DNA of 64,000 bases from positions 1,203,001-1,267,000 of the forward strand of contig NC_092670.1 in the NCBI RefSeq assembly GCF_964355755.1, given 5' to 3'. The stretch is from Antedon mediterranea. Its lineage: Eukaryota; Echinodermata; Crinoidea; Comatulida; Antedonidae. A program made the position numbers and the translations under genes. Of this stretch, positions 1-13,400 are shown piece after piece (the first letter of the stretch is position 1; every line of letters begins with the position of its first letter). Below the pieces are notes generated by a model, which saw only the letters and a list, made by a program, of their open reading frames with translations, was not told the DNA's origin and ran no database searches.

Positions 1-1216
1 CGTCGTCATCTAAGTCGTCTAAATCAACATCCCACGGAGAAGGATCTATGTAACCTCTCGGTCCAAGTTTTGGGTTAATCTCGTTGTTGCTTTCTCTTCT
101 TGTTCCAATTCCATTTTTCTCAAAGTCCAAATCATTAAAGCCATTTAACAGATCGTCATCAGGTGTTGCAACTCTTGCAACTTCACCAGTAGGAAGTGAC
201 GTCATGGCATTCACTGCGTATTGGTCAGTGACCATTAGGAGCGCATTGGATTGCTCCGATTCTGGTGTTAGTTCTGTTTCGTCTGGAATCGGATCATTTT
301 CACTGAAGTCTCTTTGACTGCGTATTGTCCCTCCTGACGGGCCGCCAGTGGTAGAACTAAATGTTCCTTTTCCTCCTTGTCGTTTTGAAGCTTTCTTACC
401 AACCGTCGAAGAAGAAGATTTGCTGCCGGGTTTCTTTGAATCATACACGGCATTTTCTTTACTTTCTCTTCGCTCTATTTCTTTTTGCATCTTCGCTTGC
501 ATTTCAAAGAATTTCTTGGCGCGTTTATCAGCCTCCTTCATCGCTTCCAATTTCAATTTCTTGACGAGCTTTGGATTTGATGCAGACTTTTTGGATGAAA
601 TATCGTCCAGAAAATCTACACATCGTCTGCGGTTCTTTTCAGCAGCTACGTCCATCGGGGTTTGGTGGTCATTGTTCATAGCCCAGATGCTACAATCAAA
701 CGACACAAGAAACGTAATTGCATTCAGATGACCACCGGCGGCAGCCCAATGTAGACATGTGTTCCCTTGAAAATCGCACTTCCGTGGATCACCTCTGTAT
801 AAAAAAAGAGAAAAATTTACTAAGCCTCATCGTTGACATAAACAATAAATATAATATAATAGATAAAATAAAATATAATATGGCCTTATTAGCATATGTC
901 GAATAATGCAGCAAGTTTGTGCCGAAATCAGATTTTGACCTATTTTGCCGAAAGAACATTCGACCAATGATCTTTAGCCGGCAGCAAATGGTCGCCGAAA
1001 ACAAATTCGCATTCGCTCAATACCATCAAAGCAATATGAAAAAACTCACCCCCTGCTAACAATGACCCTAAGGGTGTCCACGTTACCCTTCACCGCAGCC
1101 CATAGCGTTGGTGTCATGCCATTTTCGTCTAACTTATTGCAGTCTTTTCGTGTCGCTTCACTAAGAACATCCAGCGAACCGTTCTTGGCGGCAATATGGA
1201 ACTTTTCGGCCGCCAT
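1..1216 (-). CDS. USH1G: USH1G/SANS ankyrin-repeat scaffold protein, 5' part (exons 1-2, truncated by window edge)
   Basis: The protein starts at the ATG at 1216. Exon 1 is 1216-1050 (donor GTGAGT) and exon 2 runs from 794 (acceptor TATACAG) off the left edge, giving about 320 codons with no stop. Residues 31-130 form three ankyrin repeats, including [16 protein letters not shown] and [19 protein letters not shown], which align closely with vertebrate USH1G (SANS); the start spacing and the intron after VSRG fit that family. A charged, probably helical or coiled segment follows (about 135-190, [20 protein letters not shown]), then an acidic low-complexity linker. The C-terminal SAM domain and PDZ-binding tail typical of SANS/ANKS4B would lie outside the window. 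In vertebrates this is a cytoplasmic scaffold that links cadherin, harmonin and myosin VII in hair-cell stereocilia and photoreceptors; ANKS4B does the same in brush border. One invertebrate gene may stand for both paralogues. Confidence 0.9.
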
Positions 1217-4200
1217 AACTTCCTTTTTTTAATGTTTGTACTTTAGACCTGATTGTTGAGCACAGGCAGAACCGTACGTAATTCAGCGATATTTGTCTCG
1301 AATCGTTTCAATCAGCGGAAAACTTGTTTAGATGACAGGTTCCATATTATTTCAAAATTGTTCACGTTAAAATTGTATCATCGTCTTAAAATGTACAGTG
1401 CATAGTAGTTCTACGTCCCTCTGTAAGGCTTTAATTTTGATAAGAATCTGTTAACACGAATTGATTAAGTACTGTATTTAATCGTTTTGAGCCCATACCG
1501 TTCAACAAACATGTGTTTTTACAGTGTTTGCCTTTTGTGGGTGTTGGCGATCTCTTAAGCTTGTAGAGAACAAAGTACACTTTAAACCAAACACGAAACA
1601 GTAGATGTCTAATAATTAATTTTATGGATGTCTGGAGATCAGATTGTGATAAACTCTATTCCCTGATCTTTCCTATAGGCCTACTCGATAACCGCGCCGG
1701 TACTGTATATAAAATCCAACCACGATTATATATATGCTATTTTGTAAAAATAAAATTAATAATTATAATTAAAGATGTTTTGTCTCTCAAAAACATAAAA
1801 AAATAAAAATTAATAAAATCAGACTTTGAATAGATTATTTTGTAGTTACCACAGTTTCTTAGGTAAATACATTTTTTCGATCCAATGTTTGGTCAAAGTG
1901 GATAACTATTAGATGACATTAAAATGACATATTAACAAAACATTAAAAAAATATTTTTTTCAGGGGGACAATACATCTTCAATCCACGTCTGTAGTAAAA
2001 TATGTTAGCCCCAGCATTTTTTAAATGAATGCGATAAAAGACACGCGGTTAGAAAACTGTTGGCAACGATTATTATAATTTTATAATGAAATTGACCTAT
2101 ACTATTATGGCCTTTACTGGTAAATTAATATATAATTTTACTTGATTCTACCATGGAGCTAATAGTGCCGATTTTAGTATAGCACCCCCTATATTCATTA
2201 TTTCTTTTTGAATAAATCCTAATGCAATATACTATTTATTACAAGCATGGTTTTCATGGACACGAAGTATATCGATATACAAAATAAAACGAACAAGATT
2301 CAACTCGATCATAAACATTATAAAAACGTAACTTCAAATAAAAATGTTTTCATTTTTATGCAACATTGCATTTTTTTTTTAGTTTGATCAAATTGATATA
2401 ATTATTAATAAGCGCACAAACATTTGCTGTTTCTCTAAACATTTATAGTTATTTTAATCGGTGTACATCAAAAGAAGATGTAGGCTACAGTACTGTAAAT
2501 ATATAAAAAGGTTGTGGTTACTTATTAGCCTTTTTTCCATTATATCAATGCGCTGTTCTGAACGAGTGAAATCAATCAACCGTGTCAATAATTCTCATTT
2601 CTTCATAATTTAATCATGAGTTTACCTTCAAATTATTTTAAAAACAATAAATTTATCAATGTAATTATTACGATTAATTTTAACTTCTGAAATGAAACAT
2701 CCCTATTCCCGGTTGATAATTTATTAGAATTACTTTTTTTAGTAGGTAGAGTGATTTGGTTTGATACGGTACGATTGTTTTGATCTCTCTTTCAAAGCAA
2801 CGCGATTGTGTGTATCATCACCAAGTGTTTCACACACCCACTTCTGGTGTGAACAGAGCGTTGTTGATGGAAAGTGTTGATAATCCTGCCTAGTAATTTA
2901 GTTTTAGCTGTAAAAATCACATTATCAATGGTAAGCAGTGTATTGTTTTATATTTTTCTTTATTCTCTAGGCCTATGGCATTTGTTGCGTCACGCGTACA
3001 TGCGGCGGTGATGCGTTAATTAAGTTGGGACTTAAATTGCGTCGGTTGGCGCAGATCGCTTGTACTGTATCGTATGTAAACCTCCATCACATTTTCCTAA
3101 AGTATGGTCGGCCGACCAAAGCGGTATGAAACGCCAATTAGCGTTTGTGAAAAAGGCGAGGTGTACCTTTCGGCCGAGTTTTAAGAGCTTTCGTCGGCAT
3201 CCCTTTGTACGTGATGTGAGCATTTCATTTTACTTAATCTAATGGTGCTAGCGAATTTGGGTGGGAGGTGAAAATTGAAAATTTGAGAAGGGTTGAGCAC
3301 CTCGTCTGCCTCATCATGCTGGCTACAGCCCTGATTGAATGTTGATATAATGAGTATAAAACCAGTGTGGTATAACATTTCCAAATTACAGTACAGTACA
3401 CCTGTCATTATTATTTATTTTATCATGAGGAGATTCATTTTTTGATAAAAACTTGAAAAATGTCAGCAAGTCTAATTTCGAACCATATACCATGATTTCT
3501 GCTGCTAAGTGTCCTAGTTTGAAAAGGCACTTTAGAAAAATATGGGTCTTTGAACCAAATGAACACCAGCTCGAGCCTCCAACTACCCGGACCCACTCCC
3601 CCACCTTCCTACAATATAACTCTTAAGCTTGTTTTATTCCGATTGATTTTGAAATCCGATAAAACATTTCCACAAGAAATGTATAACTGACAGTTGGATG
3701 TTTTATGTGTTATTGATGTTTCTGTTTAGTAATGTTAACATTGCTTATTCAAGGCCGGCAATACAGGATGTAATACAGTTTGTGGTTTCATTTGTTGTGA
3801 AGGCACTCCCAAATATTCAAAGTGGGCGTCAGATAAATCTAAATCTTTTCTTGTTTGTTTTACCCAAAATAAAACACTAACAGTTAATTAAGATCAACAA
3901 ATATATGATTCATCAGGAGGACTAAGCAGTAAGTCAGCCCAATATGTATTTATTCTGTCTTTATATTGAATGACACTTTCAGTGCTAAAGCAAGTGGTTC
4001 AGAAAATATAACAATATAATAAAAATAATTCAAAGAAAAACTAACGTTCAGTAATTTACATTATTACACACACATTTACAAAAACCTACAAATATACAGT
4101 ATAAATAATGGAAGGAATTCAAGGTAAAAAAAATACTTTGAAAGTTGAAAGTATCATAAATTTATAGAAAGTACACAAATAATATAATACCTTGTATTGC

Positions 4201-4417
4201 TGCTGTAATATGCATCACAGCATCCCTTGTTGTCAGGGCACTCCCTGTTCAACAGTGTGGGCGGCTTGTTATCATAGCCATTGACTTCAGACGCTACTCA
4301 AGCGTTCCTATTGGCTCGTGCTATAAGCCAATGACAATTAATACAGGAAGGCCTTTTTGCTATAAGTTTTGTCATGCTTAACCTACTTGCTTACTCTTGT
4401 TTTGTCCTTTTTTTTAG
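1217..4417. other. Intergenic region between USH1G and the exchanger; probable promoters
   Basis: No convincing coding exon is visible in this 3.2 kb between two divergent genes, and the sequence is AT-rich. A GC-richer patch lies at about 2980-3200. A GTAAGC donor-like site at 2931-2936 could end a non-coding 5' exon of the exchanger, because the first coding exon is preceded by a good 3' splice site at 4416-4417. CCAAT-type motifs at about 4313 (ATTGGCT) and 4325 (AGCCAATG) could instead mark a promoter close to the exchanger. Short open frames here show no family resemblance. Confidence 0.4.
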
Positions 4418-4498
4418 GTTGTCTGTTTTCACTGTAGAACCAGAACTTGACCAAATCTTTTTATCGATTCCTAATTTTCTTCATTACAATCTTTCAAT
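4418..4498 (+). other. 5' UTR part of the exchanger's first coding exon
   Basis: A long pyrimidine tract ending in AG at 4416-4417 (TCCTTTTTTTTTAG) looks like a 3' splice site 81 bases before the exchanger ATG. This suggests at least one non-coding exon upstream. The interpretation rests only on splice-site appearance. Confidence 0.45.
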
Positions 4499-7400
4499 AT
4501 GGATATGAATATTTCTACTACCCCGGCACCAACGAATGGTTGCCCTGTGCCACCGGATAACGGAAATTCGTCTGCTTGCACTGGTCTTATACTTCCGATT
4601 ATTCCCGGTGAAGAAGATTGGAACCAAGGCTTTCGAGGTTTCTTATACATGGCTGGGTTGCTATGGAGTTTTATGGGTGTGGCCATCGTGGCAGATATTT
4701 TCATGGTAGCGATTGAGGTTATTACAAGTAAAACAAAGAAAGTGAAATTGGCCAATCCTGATGCGCCAGGCGGAATTGAGGAGATAGAAATTAGAGTATG
4801 GAACGATACTGTCGCAAATTTAACCCTTATGGCATTGGGTTCCAGTGCCCCGGAAATCCTTCTGTCTATAATAGAGATTGTTGGAAATAATTTCCATGCC
4901 GGAGAACTGGGACCAAGCACAATAGTGGGATCCGCAGCTTTTAACCTTTTGGTTATCACAGCTGTGTGTATCATGGGCATTCCTAAGGGAGAGTCAAAGA
5001 GGATTCGAACTATCAAAGTATTTATGGTCACTACATCATTCTCAATCTTCGCTTATATCTGGCTGTTCCTCGTCGTTTCTGTCATTTCCGAAAGCAAGGT
5101 AGATTTGTGGGAAGCTTTTGTCACCTTCTTGTGTTTTCCGATACTCATCATTATCGCCTTTGTCGCAGACAAAGATTATTGTGGCGAGAAAAAAGAGACG
5201 ACAGAGATTGAGCTAGGAGTTGGTAAGGATTTTTTTTACAAATTTTATAAAATTATTTTGTATTGTATGTACGGTAATTCATTTTTCATTTATCATCATT
5301 TACTCAAAAAGCCTGCTGTAAACCTATATATGCAAGGTGGGCTTTATACACAATAGGGACTAAACACACGGTGGGCTTATATTGTAAACAGGGTGCTTAT
5401 ACTATAAACAAGGTGGGCTTATACTGTACACAGGGTGGGCTTTTACATAGTGGGGACTATAGCACAGGGTGGGCTTATACTGTTCACAGGGCAGGCTTTT
5501 ACACAGCCGGGACTATAGCACAGGGTGGGCTTATACTGTTCACAGGGCAGGCTTTTACACAGCCGGGACTATAGCACAGGGTGGGCTTATACTGTACACA
5601 GGGCGGGCTTTTACACAGCCGGGACTATAGCACAGGGTGGGCTTATACTGTACACAGGGTGGGCTTTTACACAGCCGGGACTATAGCACAGGGTGGGCTT
5701 ATACTGTACACAGGGTGGGCTTATACTGTACACAGGGTGGGCTTATACTGTACACAGGGTGGGCTTTTACACAGTGGGGACTATAGCACAGGGTGGGCTT
5801 ATACTGTACACAGGGTGGGCTTATACTGTACACAGGGTGGGCTTATACTGTACACAGGGTGGGCTTTTACACAGTGGGGACTATAACACAGGGTGGGATT
5901 ATACTGTACACAGGGTGGGCTTTTACACAGTGGGGACTATAGCACAGGGTGGGCTTATACTGTACACAGGGTGGGCTTTTACACAGCCGGGACTATAGCA
6001 CAGGGTGGGCTTATACTGTACACAGGGTGGGCTTATACTGTACACAGGGTGGGCTTTTACACAGTGGGGACTATAGCACAGGGTGGGATTATACTGTACA
6101 CAGGGTGGGCTTTTACACAGTGGGGACTATAGCACAGGGTGGGCTTATACTGTACACAGGGTGGGCTTTTACACAGCCGGGACTATAGCACAGGGTGGGC
6201 TTATACTGTACACAGGGTGGGCTTATACTGTACACAGGGTGGGCTTTTACACAGTGGGGACTATAACACAGGGTGGGATTATACTGTACACAGGGTGGGC
6301 TTTTACACAGTGGGGACTATAGCACAGGGTGGGCTTATACTGTACACAGGGTGGGCTTTTACACAGTGGGGACTATAGCACAGGGTGGGCTTATACTGTA
6401 CACAGGGTGGGCTTATACTGTACACAGGGTGGGCTTATACTGTACACAGGGTGGGCTTTTACACAGTGGGGACTATAGCACAGGGTGGGCTTATACTGTA
6501 CACAGGGTGGGCTTTTACACAGCCGGGACTATAGCACAGGGTGGGCTTATACTGTACACAGGGTGGGCTTATACTGTACACAGGGTGGGCTTTTACACAG
6601 CCGGGACTATAGCACAGGGTGGGCTTATACTGTACACAGGGTGGGCTTTTACTGTACACAGGGTGGGCTTTTACACAGTGGGGACAATAGCACAGGGTGG
6701 GCTTTTACTGTACACAGGGTGGGCTTTTACACAGCCGGGACTATAGCACAGGGTGGGCTTATACTGTACACAGGGTGGGCTTTTACACAGCCGGGACTAT
6801 AGCACAGGGTGGGCTTATACTGTACACAGGGTGGGCTTATACTGTACACAGGGTGGGCTTTTACACAGTGGGGACTATAGCACAGGGTGGGATTATACTG
6901 TACACAGGGTGGGCTTTTACACAGCCGGGACTATAGCACAGGGTGGGCTTATACTGTACACAGGGTGGGCTTTTACTGTACACAGGGTGGGCTTTTACAC
7001 AGTGGGGACTATAGCACAGGGTGGGCTTATACTGTACACAGGGTGGGCTTATACTGTACACAGGGTGGGCTTATACTGTACACAGGGTGGGCTTTTACAC
7101 AGTGGGGACTATAGCACAGGGTGGGCTTATACTGTACACAGGGTGGGCTTATACTGTACACAGGGTGGGCTTATACTGTACACAGGGTGGGCTTTTACAC
7201 AGTGGGGACTATAGCACAGGGTGGGCTTATACTGTACACAGGGTGGGCTTTTACACAGCCGGGACTATAGCACAGGGTGGGCTTATACTGTACACAGGGT
7301 GGGCTTATACTGTACACAGGGTGGGCTTTTACACAGTGGGGACTATAGCACAGGGTGGGCTTATACTGTACACAGGGTGGGCTTTTACACAGCCGGGACT

Positions 7401-10400
7401 ATAGCACAGGGTGGGCTTATACTGTACACAGGGTGGGCTTATACTGTACTACACAAAGGATGATTGCAAATTTTGTAATTTAAAACTGATCCTTAAATGA
7501 ATATGATAGAATGACCTTTGAAAGTATATAGAGTAAAATACACAATCATAGAGGAAATTTACAGGATGAATTACTGTAGCTCACAAGGATGTCATGAATG
7601 ATATCAAGTTTATGTGACAAAAACTGTGAAAGTGTCCATATATGGACATGATGATGTCATATCACTATCATATTTGGGCACATCACACTTTTTTTTGTCG
7701 TCAAACTAGTTTGATAGTGTAGACAGAGCTTAAGAAATAGCAATTACGGTAGCTATTTTATTTTTTTATTTTTTAAGTACTGTTATTGTAAAAATAAAAA
7801 ATGAAATTCGTTGAGGTTAGAAACTGGTAAATAAATCATTCTATCCCTGGGAGTAGTTCAATTGTTCTTTTTAAATAAAAGTCTATTAGTCAACCATTGA
7901 TTCATTATAGCTGGCCTAAAGTTCCTTTTTGTGTGGGAGACAAGTTTAACTTACTTCATGAATAGGCAGGGAATTTACCATTCTGCCTACTCACATTTTA
8001 AATCTCCATATTTGGTACTGTGGTTCCCACAGGTAATCTTCATTATTTATGCTTTTGTAAATTTATTTTGATATAAAATGCAATGCAAAATATTTTAGTA
8101 TAGAACATTTCTCAATAAAAAATGAATTTTAAAATTTCACAGTCATATTTTTTAAAGGAAAATACCTTGTTAGGCTATTATTCTAGTATCGGTTGTTCTT
8201 CATTGTGACCATCAAGCACAGTAACATCATGACAGTGGTATACTTGTTTATAGATTAGAATAAAATACCACAACTCAATCATGGGTAAATTTCTGCCACA
8301 GTTCAGTTTTTCTGAGTCTGCTTTTGGAAAAACTATCTGTGTGGCAGTACAACAAACTTTTTCACCCATCAGTATAGGACAACCACACAGTATAGGACAA
8401 CCACACAGTATAGGACAACCACACAGTATAGGACAACCACACAGTATAGGACAACCATACAGTATAGGACAACCATACAGTATAGGACAACCATACAGTA
8501 TAGGACAACCATACAGTATAGGACAACCATACAGTATAGGACAAGCCCATACAATATAGGACAACCATACAGTATAGGACAACCATACAGTATAGGACAA
8601 GCCCATACAATATAGGACAACCATACAGTATAGGACAACCATACTATATACAGTAGGACAACCATACAGTATAGGACAACCATACAGTATAGGACAACCA
8701 TACAGTATAGGACAAGCCCATACAATAGGACAACCATACAGTATAGGACAACCATACAGTATAGGACAACCATACAGTATAGGACAACCATACAGTATAG
8801 GACAACCATACAGTATAGTACAACCATACAGTATAGGACAACCATACAGTATAGGACAACCATACAGTATAGGACAACCATACAATATAGGACAACCATA
8901 CAATATAGGACAACCATACAGTATAGGACAACCATACAGTATAGGACAACCATACAATATAGGACAACTGGATACAGTATAGGACAACCATACAGTATAG
9001 GACAACCATACAGTATAGGACAACCACACAGTATAGGACAACCATACAATATAGGACAACCATACAGTATAGGACAACCATACAGTATAGGACAACCATA
9101 CAATATAGGACAACCATACAGTATAGGACAACCATACTGTATAGGACAACCATACAGTATAGGACAACCATACAGTAGACAACCATATTAGGCCTAGAGT
9201 ATAGGCCTTCTCCACTTTTTTTAACTTTTAATGTTTTTGTCTTCCATTTTGCAACAAACTAGTAGGTCCTCCACAAATTATGCCCGCAGTGAAGCTTACT
9301 GTTGTTTACTATTCTAAACATTACAGTGACGTACTCACTGTAATGTATAGTACTGTATGTTCTGTACTAAGCTTGGATTAGGCTTAGTGCATTGATGCTC
9401 ATAATAGCTGCTACACTTCAATGATTACATTAAAAATTCATCAGCTATACTACAGTACATCAGCCCAAATGGCTCTATAGAAGTATCACACTCAGCCACT
9501 GTAAAAGTATGCAGCACATTTGCACAAAACGCTTATCACTGTAGTGTAAGTAAGCCCAGCTACTGTATTTTATTGTATTTTCTTACAAAATATGATATGA
9601 AAAGGTAATATGCAAGAGCATCTCTGTTGATAACTCTGACAACATTTGTCATATTTAACATATTACAGTAGTCCCTTGTAGTAAAAACAAGATTTGCAAA
9701 CAATTTTCCATGGTATAATACTGTAAGTCTGTATTTTATGCTTGATTTAAACATAAGGTTGTTTCTGTTCTGCTCTGGATTTCCATTTTCTTTTCTATAT
9801 TTGAGGTTTTTAATTCACGTAAACAGATTGATTAAAGTGTGCAGTATTCATTAATTTCATAAAAGAAATTCTCGAATTAAACGTTTCTAATGGATAAACC
9901 TTGTAACACAATTACCTCAGTTACTGTAATTACTATACGCAATTATTAAAGCCACATCCCAAGAGGTTTAATGTTATTAGAATTTACATATCGCCCTAGC
10001 TGAGAAAATTACTAACATAAAATACATTAACTAAATACTTTCAATAAATTATTCATTCTCTTTTGAGGAATTATGTAGATATTAAATTGGTGATATAACA
10101 TGGATATTTTCCAATACTTGTACTTTCACCACACTTGGGAAGTAATGTAGTGAGATTCCAATATCCATCCTGTAATTGGACTTGCTGTAGGATATGAACA
10201 TTTAAAAAATAATAATCGATAAAAAGTGAAAGGTATACAAAAATCCAAACTTTTGAATATTTGACCTGCAAAAAATAATCTTAAAATTTCAGACCACCAA
10301 AATGATAATGTGAAATGTTATATAATCCATAGCTAGAGGCAGAACAAGAACTTTTTAACTGGGTCAAACAAGGTCAACAAGTAGCCTACAAATTAGGGAC

Positions 10401-13400
10401 TAGTAATGCAGGAAGTATTTGATTTGAAGTATCAGTTTTTCTATTTAAATCCTGTCAAAAATATGACATTAAACGCCCGGCTGCGTAGGCCATGACTTCC
10501 TAGTGAAAGGGATGCAAACTACTAGCGTGGTATGTGACTCAAACTGCAACAGGTTTAGTGACGGATTTGCCATCTTGTGAGGTTTTTTGCAACCTGAATG
10601 ACGTAGTTCCATTTGACTTGGGGTTTACCCCAGATATTAAGTGACATTTGTTACAAATTTGTATATTAAAGTGACATTTTGTACTAGCGTCTCAAAACTG
10701 ATCTAATGATTTATTAGCATCTGTGCAACTGATTAGTATCCTAGTTAATCAATGTTTTGTATATTATAATTTTTTTTTAAATTAGTGTTTCAAAATCCTA
10801 AATCAACTTTTGTTTATTTTTGTTGGCCAATTGACGTTCTCCTTTCCTTAACATTTATTGTATTTTTACTGTTTTTTAATTAGAGGATGTATTTTGTTTT
10901 TCATTACGATTACATTTTTTGATATGGTCTTGCAATATATTTCAGCAATTGGGTTTGCTGCATTGTTTCAGCATCTGTAACTCACCGTATATTACTGTAT
11001 AATTAATTTTAAAATTGTAGAAAACCATGAAGATTTTACCTCTTTGATAAAAACACCTTGTCCAATAAGATTTCTAATATTCGTTTTCCCTGACACGTTA
11101 AGAAAGAAGAGTGTCTTAGCCCTGGTTGCCATGACAATTTAGAGCATACTATATTTTTATAGCTCTAAGATAAACCCATTACTTTTATGAATATTACAAT
11201 AATATAGTGCAAACACATGGAACGTTTTGTTCATTTTCTAAATGCGTCTACTAAATTATTGAGTATTGTAATGCTATGGTACACAGTTATATAAAATTAT
11301 GAAAAAATCCATAATTCTGGAATATATTTGCATAGAATTTTAACAATACATTGCACGTTTTGTGAATAATTCTTATCATTGATCGCATTTTTTTAATAAG
11401 TATTCTCCGTCTCCTCCGTAGCGACGTATATTATCTTAAATTACAGATTATATATGTATAACCTGTTTATATATTCTAATGCTTTGAATATACAGTATTT
11501 GTATACTGTATACTTTCATCCAGTTTGTTTAGACAGACACAATTATAATGCATGAATACAAATGACGATTAGAGTGTTTATGGTGTCCCATGATTACCTG
11601 AGTCAAGGAGTTATTGTAGTAGGTGGATTGCTATATAATTATAGTAGGCTAGATATAATTATAGTAGGCTAGATGGTGCCTAGAACTCATCAGATCTGAA
11701 CTGAGATCTGAGTTTTCTAGACACCTAGTGTAGATTTCCAGATGCAGTACCAGCATAGTAACTATGGGATTATAGGTTATGTGAAAATAATTGCATATAT
11801 TGTAAAAGCTTTTTTTTATTTGCACCATAAACATATTTATAATGAACTCCAATTATTATACAATAAAATAAAGAAATAATGTCAACAACAGTTGTCACAA
11901 CATTTCCTAGCTCCGCCCTATTTTCTTTTGCCAATTGATCAAACAGAATATATATAATATATTCAGAAATGCACATTGTTCAAATTCACCGAGGTTTATT
12001 GTAATACGTTCACCAATATTCATTGTTCAAATTCAGTGATGTTTGTTGTTTTGTGTTAATTTCATAAACGATTCCATTCTGAAAAAAAAATTGAATTTAT
12101 TACTTACAGTTGATCAGTGCAATATTATTGTTGTACTACCTGTAGTGCAGATCTGGCATAGCCTACAGACAACTCTCCCATTAACCAACAAACTCTTTGA
12201 AAACAGAAAATCTCTCCCAAAACCAGACTTTTATTGAGTTTCAATTCTTTTTTAGCCATTAAAAACACATTTATAATTTACTACAATTCCAGAAAAACAG
12301 ACATATTATTAGTCAGGTATCCGGAGAGTTGACTGTGCCATACATATCTTTGTGGAAGAAATCAAGAAATATTTTAACACACTTTGCAAAGTATTTGAAC
12401 ATCTCAACTGGTATCTTCCACCTCCCCTCCCCCCCCCCTCCCCCCCCTCCCCCCCTCCCCACTCCTCATCATGTAACCTGCCATTTTATCCAATCATCTT
12501 TAACCATCACCCTTCTCACTTATTTCATTTTACAAAGTATTCTTGCTTCATTTTTAAGTTTAAGGGTCACAATTTTTTAAATATTTTTATTTTGTTTTAA
12601 TAATTTCATTCATACTGCTTATAGCCTAAGTCTATTATTATTTTTATCATTTATTTTGCAAACATTTTATGTAAATTATTTGCTGGAATGACAATTTAAT
12701 TAATTTCTTTGTTTTATTTTGGTTGACAGGTGGGAAGAGTAAGTATGGCTTAATTTGATATACTTGTCATGCATTGGTGTTGGCTTTTATCAGTTCATTT
12801 TCTACTCACATAAGATATTCCAGCCTTAATTTGTTTCATTCCAAAACATTACATTATCGCATGAGGTTGAAATATTAATGCAAGGTACTGTATGTCTAGA
12901 CTTTAGTTCGACCAAAAATTTCTAGACATAATGATAAACAGTAACTCTTCCAAATTTTCATTAAATAGTACTATTTTTAGCTCTATGGAAGTGTGTTTTG
13001 GAAGACAAACTTTGAACCCAACTCTCATGTTTGATCACAGGGGGTTGAATGTATAGGGTTAATTGTATTCCTAACCAGTTTGGTTTAAAAAAAGGAATAC
13101 TTATAGATGTTCAAATATTGAACATTAATAAACAGCACTAACCAAAGCTAGATGTGAATGCATGAACGTTTACTACTAAACTAAAGTAGTAGAATATGAC
13201 AGTTTCTACACATTTCATTATTCTATTTGGGTTTTCTGAATTAAGTTGTATATTGTTTGTAATACTCACTGAAGGAGTTTGTAGAAACATCTTTTTTCTA
13301 TAGTACTGTATATCTTCTCAAATTACTGGAAAGAGTTTTAGTCTGAAATCAATTATGTTCACTTTGGTGTAGAACAAACTAATTAATGCAGGGGAGACAT

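Noticed and set aside
4471-5031. 186-codon minus-strand frame
   Set aside because: Antisense of exchanger exon 1, which encodes the alpha-1 repeat.
5371-7463. Many overlapping plus-strand frames starting MGLYCTQGG and related minus-strand frames
   Set aside because: They are translations of the 22/34-bp tandem repeat, with no splice context and identical peptides in shifted frames.
8178-9215. 345-codon minus-strand frame with VWLSYT/YGCPIL repeats
   Set aside because: It is the 18-bp repeat read through; three frames are open equally, and it lies inside an intron of the exchanger.
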